This document shows positions 1 to 4,266 of a stretch of 5,226 nt of DNA, piece after piece. The notes beneath the pieces were generated by a model that did not search any database, had not been told where the DNA came from, and was given only the letters and a program-made list of their open reading frames with translations. Made by a program: the position numbers and the translations under genes. The stretch's first letter is position 1. Every line of letters begins with the position of its first letter. Source of the DNA: Coriobacteriales bacterium (lineage in GTDB: Bacteria > Actinomycetota > Coriobacteriia > Coriobacteriales > UBA8131); NCBI GenBank assembly GCA_031274985.1, contig JAISPK010000156.1:1-5226 (forward strand), in the 5' to 3' direction.

Positions 1-1
1 A

Positions 2-106
2 GAAATGAAAGATCGCTTGTTTACCAATAACCAAATCGTAGTGAGAGGGCTCTTCGCGAGCGCTCTGATTTTCGTATTTATTATTGGTATCCCGGTGATC
101 GCTTAA
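2..106 (+). CDS. C-terminal end of an unidentified membrane protein (partial at the window edge)
   Basis: An open frame runs from the window edge to a TAA at 104-106. It encodes a short polar stretch (MKDRLFTNNQIVVRG from the ATG at 5) and then a strongly hydrophobic segment (LFASALIFVFIIGIPVIA) that ends the protein. This looks like one membrane-spanning helix at a C-terminus. The product could be the tail of a larger membrane protein that begins upstream, or a 33-residue single-pass small protein starting at ATG 5. Only four bases precede that ATG, so no ribosome-binding site can be judged. The frame is followed after 27 bases by a strong terminator, which fits a true gene end. I do not recognise the family and assign no function. 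Confidence 0.5.
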   Translation, partial: EMKDRLFTNNQIVVRGLFASALIFVFIIGIPVIA

Positions 107-133
107 AGTTCCCGAACTAGCTCTTAGACTTCG

Positions 134-171
134 AAACTGCCGCGATCCACAGAGGACGCGGCAGTTTTTTT
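134..171 (+). terminator. Rho-independent terminator after the first gene
   Basis: A perfect 8-bp GC-rich stem (CTGCCGCG at 137-144, CGCGGCAG at 157-164) encloses a 12-base loop and runs directly into seven T residues (165-171). The AAA at 134-136 can pair with the first three T residues, extending the stem to 11 bp. This is a classic intrinsic terminator on the + strand. It separates the upstream gene from satP, so satP should have its own promoter in the roughly 50 bases that follow. I see no convincing -35/-10 pair there. Confidence 0.93.
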
Positions 172-190
172 GTTGGCGCACTATTAGTCA

Positions 191-210
191 TGCTGCCTTA
201 CCGGGTAGCA
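191..210 (+). promoter_or_regulatory. Small hairpin in the satP leader
   Basis: TGCTGCC (191-197) can pair with GGTAGCA (204-210), with one G-T wobble, around a 6-base loop. This gives a compact 7-bp hairpin that ends six bases before the satP Shine-Dalgarno sequence. It could modulate ribosome access or mRNA stability, or be an operator dyad at the DNA level. The pairing is seen directly; any role is inference. Confidence 0.4.
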
Positions 211-215
211 CGAAC

Positions 216-222
216 AAGGAGG
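216..222 (+). promoter_or_regulatory. Ribosome-binding site that favours the second ATG of satP
   Basis: AAGGAGG is a near-perfect Shine-Dalgarno sequence. Two consecutive ATG codons follow, at 225 and 228. The spacing is two bases to the first and five to the second, so the second is the better start. Confidence 0.8.
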
Positions 223-227
223 AAATG

Positions 228-899
228 ATGGAAGAATTGCAGGAAGCTAAGGTCCAGGCTAAAGAGTGGGCCAACCCGACCCCCGCAGGGCTCGTTGCCC
301 TTGCAGTGGCGTGCTTTGCGTTTTTTGCGCTGCTGAGCGGGAAGGTGGAAGCAACGGCCATGCCCCTGGTGGGTTGTTGGCTCATCGGCGGTTTTGTGGT
401 CCAGCTCGTTGTAGCGCTCATGGATCTCAAAGGCGGAAACCATGCCGGAGGAAACACCTTTTTATTCTTCAGCGCCTTTTTCATGCTCGTAGGAGGCCTG
501 GAGATGTTTCTCAAGTATAACGGCATCGCTGCGGGAACCCCGCTCGACACGCGCATCGATGGCTATGCCTGGCTCGTGCTCACCTTGGTCATCTATCTGT
601 GGACGCCTGCCTTTTTCAAGACCTTTAACATCCTGTCGCTGATTGTTTTGGCCCTTGACGTTGCGTTGCCCTTTGTTGCGCTGGTAGACCTCAAGATACT
701 GCCGGCAAACCTCACGGTAATTGCAGCGTATGCCTTGCTGACCGCCGGCGTGTTGGCAATCTATCTGAGCGCAGCAACCGTGGTCAATACCGCCTTTGGC
801 AAAAAAGTGTACCCGGTGTTAGAGAAGCGATTTGGATCAAAGAAGCGTGCTGAATCGGAGAATCACGCAGAATCTAAACCGCTTCCAAACCAAATCTAA
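228..899 (+). CDS. satP: Acetate/succinate transporter, GPR1/FUN34/YaaH (AceTr) family
   Basis: This 223-residue integral membrane protein probably moves acetate, and perhaps succinate, across the cytoplasmic membrane with protons, as E. coli SatP does. The family entry motif is present as NPTPAGL (residues 16-22; family form NPAPLGL), followed by about six hydrophobic helices (near 22-38, 44-66, 76-96, 112-130, 133-155 and 162-184). Further matches are GGFVVQ in helix 2, GNTF (75-78) at the start of helix 3, and the closing signature AIYLSAATVVN..FG (177-191). The loop before GNTF has a few extra residues (GGNHAG). The charged C-terminal tail (199-223) is longer than in E. coli SatP. The gene stands alone, with a terminator upstream and a repeat-rich gap downstream. 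An ATG at 225 is possible but sits too close to the ribosome-binding site. Family assignment is firm; substrate is inferred from the family. Confidence 0.87.
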   Translation: MEELQEAKVQAKEWANPTPAGLVALAVACFAFFALLSGKVEATAMPLVGCWLIGGFVVQLVVALMDLKGGNHAGGNTFLFFSAFFMLVGGLEMFLKYNGIAAGTPLDTRIDGYAWLVLTLVIYLWTPAFFKTFNILSLIVLALDVALPFVALVDLKILPANLTVIAAYALLTAGVLAIYLSAATVVNTAFGKKVYPVLEKRFGSKKRAESENHAESKPLPNQI

Positions 900-957
900 A
901 CTGATTCTAAACCGCCGTTTTAGTTTTGGGTTAGACGTGGTGGTGCTGCAGTTTAGA
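873..957. repeat. Cluster of TCTAAAC boxes at the satP 3' end and in the following gap
   Basis: Exact TCTAAAC occurs at 873-879, 895-901 and 906-912 on the + strand, and as its complement GTTTAGA at 951-957. Degenerate relatives lie at 918-923 (TTTTAG) and 930-935 (GTTAGA). The first three boxes start 22 and 11 bases apart, close to two turns and one turn of the DNA helix, which would place them on one face. The first box lies in satP codons and the second spans the satP stop codon. Such an array could be a regulator-binding region for the yraN cluster or a processing signal. I do not recognise the motif. Confidence 0.55.
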
Positions 958-961
958 TTTG
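891..961. repeat. Perfect 13-bp inverted repeat spanning the satP stop codon
   Basis: CAAATCTAAACTG (891-903) is the exact reverse complement of CAGTTTAGATTTG (949-961), with 45 bases between the arms. The left arm contains the satP TAA (897-899). In RNA it could close a long hairpin that protects the satP 3' end. At the DNA level it could be paired operator sites for a looping or dimeric regulator. No T-tract follows the right arm, so it is not an ordinary intrinsic terminator. Symmetry is seen directly; function is unknown. Confidence 0.7.
907..923. promoter_or_regulatory. 17-bp near-palindrome, operator-like
   Basis: CTAAACCGCCGTTTTAG is symmetric about position 915, with seven of eight base pairs matching (the 912/918 pair is the exception). 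It lies just after the satP stop and inside the larger inverted repeat, and its left half is one of the TCTAAAC boxes. Size and symmetry fit the binding site of a small dimeric repressor. No regulator gene is visible in the window, so the assignment rests on symmetry alone. Confidence 0.4.
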
Positions 962-993
962 CTGTTCATACTCTTTCTATAGGTTGATTGATT

Positions 994-999
994 GGAGAG
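994..999 (+). promoter_or_regulatory. Ribosome-binding site that sets the yraN start
   Basis: GGAGAG lies a few bases before ATG 1003 (five bases from the end of its GGAG core). It selects this ATG over the in-frame TTG at 988, which would lie upstream of the site, and over the ATG at 1084, which has no purine-rich sequence ahead of it. Confidence 0.65.
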
Positions 1000-1002
1000 A
1001 GT

Positions 1003-1587
1003 ATGAGCAAAGAAACAGTAGAAGCGGCCCCGACCTGCGTCTTAGACCCAACGCAAACAACGGAATCGGTGTGCGACCCTCCCATGACCAAGAGGGCAAG
1101 AGAAACGCCGGAGCAAAACCAAGGGGTAGAAAAGAAGGGTAGACCCCGTGCTTCCAGGAGCGCGGGGTCTTCTCGTAGCACAGCCGCCGGCAAGCGGAGC
1201 AGCACCGCCGGCAAAACAAGCGGCAAGAATAAAAGACTCGGCAAACTCGGCGAAGACATGGCCGGTATCTATCTCGAGGACAACGGCTTTGAGGTCATTG
1301 AGCGAAACTGGAGTTGTGCTTTTGGAGAAGCTGACATCATTGCCACAGAAGAGAGCACTCTGGTTTTTATTGAGGTAAAGACCCGCTCTGAGTCGTATCA
1401 CGGTCTGCCCGAATATGCCGTAACCGCCGAGAGACGGGCGCGGTACGAAAAGATTGCGATTGCCTACCTTTCGGACAACCGACGGCCTTCAGGGAGGGTC
1501 AGGTTTGATGTTATCGCCATCAAGATGACCGGACCACAGCAATGCGTACTCCGGCATCACCGGGACGCCTTTGGTGCCGGCGAATAA
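1003..1587 (+). CDS. yraN: YraN/UPF0102-family nuclease-like protein with a basic N-terminal extension
   Basis: The 194-residue product has a normal YraN core from about residue 79 to 175 after a long added N-terminus. The core shows the restriction-endonuclease-like signature of the family: GKLGEDMA with Glu84, FGEADIIA with Asp111, and FIEVKTR with Glu124 and Lys126 (the D...ExK metal site). VRFDVIAI closes the domain. The role of YraN is not established; its fold suggests nucleic-acid cleavage or processing, and its usual place beside comM and dprA suggests DNA uptake or recombination. Residues 1-78 are unusual: acidic/Thr-rich, then KKGRPR (44-49, AT-hook-like), then a Ser/Thr/Ala/Gly/Lys/Arg tail resembling histone H1 tails. 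The stop TAA shares its last base with the comM ATG, indicating coupled translation. Typical YraN proteins are about 115-130 residues, so the extension accounts for the extra length. An ATG at 1084 would shorten it but lacks a ribosome-binding site. Confidence 0.88.
   Translation: MSKETVEAAPTCVLDPTQTTESVCDPPMTKRARETPEQNQGVEKKGRPRASRSAGSSRSTAAGKRSSTAGKTSGKNKRLGKLGEDMAGIYLEDNGFEVIERNWSCAFGEADIIATEESTLVFIEVKTRSESYHGLPEYAVTAERRARYEKIAIAYLSDNRRPSGRVRFDVIAIKMTGPQQCVLRHHRDAFGAGE
1141..1170. repeat. GC-rich hairpin inside the yraN N-terminal extension
   Basis: AGACCCCGTG (1141-1150) pairs with CGCGGGGTCT (1161-1170) over ten positions with a single G-T wobble, leaving a 10-base loop. The loop bases (CTTCCAGGAG) can themselves partly pair. 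It encodes residues 47-56, directly over the AT-hook-like motif. No run of T follows (TCTCG), so it is a weak terminator at best. It could be an attenuator, an RNA processing site or a remnant of inserted sequence. The stem is seen directly; its role is unknown. Confidence 0.5.
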
Positions 1588-3158
1588 TGAGTGAGGCGCG
1601 CAGTAAACGGCTCGGGTATGCACAAACGGCCGCCCTCATAGGAGTTGAGGCAAAGCTGGTGACCGTTGAGGTGTCCTTTACGCAGGGGCTTCCCGGAATC
1701 AGCATCGTGGGCATGCCGGACGTTGCCGTTAGCGAGGCACGGCTCAGGGTCAGGGCGGCTCTGCGCGCAACGGGTTTTGAGGTGCCGCCCTTACATATCC
1801 TGGTAAACCTTGCTCCCTCTGACATTCCCAAAAGCGGTTCGGGCTTTGATCTGCCCATAGCCCTGGGCATCCTGCTTGCTACCGGACAAATCAGCGAGGA
1901 GGGTATAAAGGAGCGGCTTTGCGTGGGCGAGTTGTCTTTGGACGGCAGCGTGCGCCCGGTACGGGGAATGCTGGCCTACGAGCAGCTGGCACGTGAGCTC
2001 GATGTTGGCATGGTAAGCGCGGTGTCGGAGCAGGGCACGCTCTCAGACAGTCCTGATAGCCATTACTGTCTGGAAAGCTTGAGTGATTTGCGCTCAGGCA
2101 ATTTTGTCGCACCATCGCCCCGAAGAAAAACTTTGGGCAGCACGAGTACTGACTACTGTGACCTTGCCGGTAACGAGCTGGCAAAGCGTGCGTTGACGGT
2201 TGCTGCAGCGGGCGGCCACGCTCTTATGATGATTGGTCCTCCCGGTTCCGGTAAGTCGATGATGGCCAGCAGACTACCCACTATTATGGCTCCCTTAACT
2301 AAAAGCGAGCTCCTTGAGGCCGCCTTGATTCACTCGGTTGCCGGGCTTTGCTACGACTCGATCCTCGAAGGACAGAAGCCCTTCAGAGCCCCGCATCACA
2401 GCGCAACCCGAGCGGGTCTTTTAGGTGGAGGCTCTCCGATTACTCCCGGCGAGGTCACCCTGGCGCACAACGGCATCCTCTTTCTTGACGAAATTGCAGA
2501 GTTTGGCAATGCGGTGCTGCAGCTGTTGCGCCAGCCAATCGAAACAGGGATTGTCTCTTTGGCACGAGCGAAGGGTACCACGGTACTGCCTGCAAACTTC
2601 ATGTTAGTTGCAGCATCGAATCCCTGCCCCTGCGGCTACTTCGGCGATCCCGAGAGAAGCTGTTCTTGCTCTGATGCAGAGATTCGCCGGTATCAAGGTC
2701 GTATCGGAGGGCCGCTGCTCGATCGCGTTGACATGGTGTTGGATGTGTGGCGCTCAAAACCCGGAGAAGTCCTGGCAACGGGCAGCGGTAAAAGCTCGGC
2801 CGAAATGCGCTCGCAGGTGCTGGAGGCACAGGAGTACGCAGCCTGGCGCACAAAAGCGCAGGAAGAGGCCCCTGTCTCAACCGCATCACCACCAGCCGGT
2901 TCCCTTGAGCAGAGCACCACTCTGTTGGCCGGTGAGGGCCTTCGTCTACTTAACGCCTGTGATCTTGGCAGACAGCAACGACGTTGCCTGGAGGAGGCAG
3001 CAGAGCGACTCAAACTGAGCGGCCGCGGCATTATGAGGGCACTTTCTGTGGCTCGGACCCTCGCCGATATGGAGCACTCCAAGCAGGTGTTGTCCGAGCA
3101 CATACTCGAGGCTCTGACCTTTAGGGCAGAGGGGAGATGTGGTCATGAGCATTCCTGA
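1587..3158 (+). CDS. comM: ComM/YifB-family AAA+ ATPase (Mg-chelatase-like), branch-migration helicase
   Basis: The 523-residue product matches full-length ComM (about 500-510 residues). In order: an N-terminal Lon-S5-like ChlI domain (about 10-140, with GLPGISIVGMPD at 34-45); the AAA+ core with Walker A GPPGSGKS (217-224), the APHHS motif (His270/271) and Walker B ILFLDE (297-302); four clustered cysteines (347, 349, 359, 361; NPCPCG...CSC) that may bind zinc; GPLLDRVD (375-382); and a C-terminal helical domain with SGRG...VARTLAD (478-494). In Vibrio and Haemophilus, ComM is a hexameric helicase that extends recombination during natural transformation; that role is transferred here by homology. 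The ATG at 1587 overlaps the yraN TAA and lacks a clear ribosome-binding site, so re-initiation is likely; an in-frame ATG at 1542 would add 15 residues unlike the family. Two Ser/Pro-rich linkers (about 150-190 and 420-445) explain the slight extra length. Confidence 0.95.
   Translation: MSEARSKRLGYAQTAALIGVEAKLVTVEVSFTQGLPGISIVGMPDVAVSEARLRVRAALRATGFEVPPLHILVNLAPSDIPKSGSGFDLPIALGILLATGQISEEGIKERLCVGELSLDGSVRPVRGMLAYEQLARELDVGMVSAVSEQGTLSDSPDSHYCLESLSDLRSGNFVAPSPRRKTLGSTSTDYCDLAGNELAKRALTVAAAGGHALMMIGPPGSGKSMMASRLPTIMAPLTKSELLEAALIHSVAGLCYDSILEGQKPFRAPHHSATRAGLLGGGSPITPGEVTLAHNGILFLDEIAEFGNAVLQLLRQPIETGIVSLARAKGTTVLPANFMLVAASNPCPCGYFGDPERSCSCSDAEIRRYQGRIGGPLLDRVDMVLDVWRSKPGEVLATGSGKSSAEMRSQVLEAQEYAAWRTKAQEEAPVSTASPPAGSLEQSTTLLAGEGLRLLNACDLGRQQRRCLEEAAERLKLSGRGIMRALSVARTLADMEHSKQVLSEHILEALTFRAEGRCGHEHS
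3131..3136 (+). promoter_or_regulatory. Ribosome-binding site for dprA inside the comM end
   Basis: GGGGAG lies eight bases before ATG 3145 and only two before the in-frame GTG at 3139. The spacing favours ATG 3145. The site is within comM codons, so dprA is translated from the same message. Confidence 0.75.
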
Positions 3159-4245
3159 AAAATCGTCATCACACAGGCTCTTTGATGACTCGATGCCAGC
3201 GATTCAAGGGCAGTTGCTGCCGAGCCGCTCGGAACTGCTCCCGACGTCTCAGCGCTACCCCAAACGCTTGCTTGAGCTGCGTGATGCCCCCCAGAAGCTC
3301 TATGCACTCGGTGATGTTGAGCTTTTGAATCGCCCGGCACTGGCTATCGTCGGAGCTCGCAAGGCCACTACCTACGGACTGGAATGTGCCGAGCGATTTG
3401 CGCGCAAGGCAGCCCAATGGGGCGTGCTCGTAGTTTCCGGCGGTGCTATAGGCTGCGACATGGCAGCACACCGGGGGGCCTTGGATGCGGGAGCAAAGAC
3501 CGTGGTGGTATTGGGCTCAGGCGCAGATGTGGTGTATCCGCTCCGTGCACGAGGACTCTTCAAGGAGATACTGAGAACCGGCGGTACCCTTCTTTCTGAG
3601 GCACCATGGGGCTCGCCACCCTTAGCCTGGGCATTCAGTAAACGTAATCGGATCATTGCTGCCCTTGCTGCGGCTACCCTGATTGTTGAGGCAGGCCTGC
3701 CCAGTGGTACCTTTCAGACGGCTGACCATACGTTGTCCCTGGGCAATGAGGTGCTGGTGGTTCCCGGGCCGATCTTCTCTGCCACCTGTAAAGGAACCAA
3801 CCGGTTGTTGCTTCAGGGTGCCGTGCCCATCGTTGATGACGAAAGCTTCGAGGATACCCTCCTGAGTATCTTCGGCCCAGCGCAAACTCGAAGTTACCTC
3901 TCTGCCGGGGCTTTGGAACAGACGCAGCAGGAAGGTAAGACGGGCGATTTGCGCACACAGGAGATTTCTCCGCCTCTCGGTGAAAGCGGCCGGAACAGTG
4001 CGCAGAAGCATTCCTTGCCTCAGGTCGAAAGAGGACTTTCTCCCGAAGAGATCAGGCTCAGGCAGCTGACAGCACACATCTTAACCGACCTCAATGCAAG
4101 CCCCATGACTATTGACGCCCTGGCGCAGGCGCACAGAAGGGATGTTGTCGAAGTAGTCCGCGTTGTCACTACCCTTGAGATCCAAGGAGCGCTCGAACGT
4201 CTCAGAGACGGTCGTTATATAGCCAAACCGGGCAAACAATTATGA
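3145..4245 (+). CDS. dprA: DNA-processing protein DprA (Smf)
   Basis: The 366-residue cytoplasmic protein binds incoming single-stranded DNA and loads RecA in natural transformation (role by homology). The Rossmann-like domain is clear: YPKRLLELRDAPQKLYALGD (38-57), IVGARKATTYG (68-78), SGGAIGCDMAAHRGAL (98-113), VLGSGADVVYP, the LLSEAPWG strand, FSKRNRIIAAL with Arg167/Asn168/Arg169, VEAGLPSGTFQTA, and VPG...GTNRLLLQGA. A variable linker (about 250-300) leads to a C-terminal winged-helix domain (about 305-366; IDALAQ...LEIQGALERLRDGRYI). The N-terminus is short: no room for the SAM or helix-hairpin-helix domain found before the Rossmann fold in many DprA proteins, since the first motif starts at residue 68. 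Some motif positions differ from the usual form (GCD for GID, FSKRN for FPxRN). The gene overlaps comM by 14 bases and sits 21 bases before trmFO. Confidence 0.95.
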   Translation: MSIPEKSSSHRLFDDSMPAIQGQLLPSRSELLPTSQRYPKRLLELRDAPQKLYALGDVELLNRPALAIVGARKATTYGLECAERFARKAAQWGVLVVSGGAIGCDMAAHRGALDAGAKTVVVLGSGADVVYPLRARGLFKEILRTGGTLLSEAPWGSPPLAWAFSKRNRIIAALAAATLIVEAGLPSGTFQTADHTLSLGNEVLVVPGPIFSATCKGTNRLLLQGAVPIVDDESFEDTLLSIFGPAQTRSYLSAGALEQTQQEGKTGDLRTQEISPPLGESGRNSAQKHSLPQVERGLSPEEIRLRQLTAHILTDLNASPMTIDALAQAHRRDVVEVVRVVTTLEIQGALERLRDGRYIAKPGKQL

Positions 4246-4251
4246 GCTGTT

Positions 4252-4260
4252 TGCTATGAT
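4252..4260 (+). promoter_or_regulatory. Candidate extended -10 promoter for a leaderless trmFO transcript
   Basis: TGCTATGAT combines a TGn extension with a -10 hexamer (TATGAT) that differs from TATAAT at one base. The hexamer ends six bases before the A of the trmFO ATG at 4267, about where sigma-70-type transcription would begin. The -35 region is poor (CAAACA at 4233-4238, 16-bp spacing), which an extended -10 can tolerate. The intervening AGGAGG (4261-4266) touches the ATG with no spacer. The match and spacing are seen directly; promoter activity and a leaderless mRNA are inference. Confidence 0.45.
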
Positions 4261-4266
4261 AGGAGG

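Noticed and set aside
172..215. Promoter for satP (TTGGCG at 173 or TATTAG at 182)
   Set aside because: Neither hexamer has an acceptable partner at 16-18 bases, so no promoter is called even though one is expected after the terminator.
965..985. Possible -10 elements (CATACT, TATAGG) before yraN
   Set aside because: Matches to the -10 consensus are weak and no -35 is at a fitting distance.
1042..1401. A 119-codon minus-strand frame opposite yraN
   Set aside because: It overlaps the YraN catalytic core in antisense and has no family features.
1542..1586. Upstream ATG extending ComM by 15 residues
   Set aside because: The added residues do not resemble the family N-terminus, and the ATG at 1587 overlaps the yraN stop in the usual coupled arrangement.
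2608..3018. A 136-codon + strand frame within comM
   Set aside because: It is out of frame with the conserved AAA+ sequence and is low-complexity in the manner of a frame-shifted translation.
3622..4077. A 151-codon minus-strand frame opposite dprA
   Set aside because: It is a shadow of the conserved dprA frame; it has no recognisable domain.
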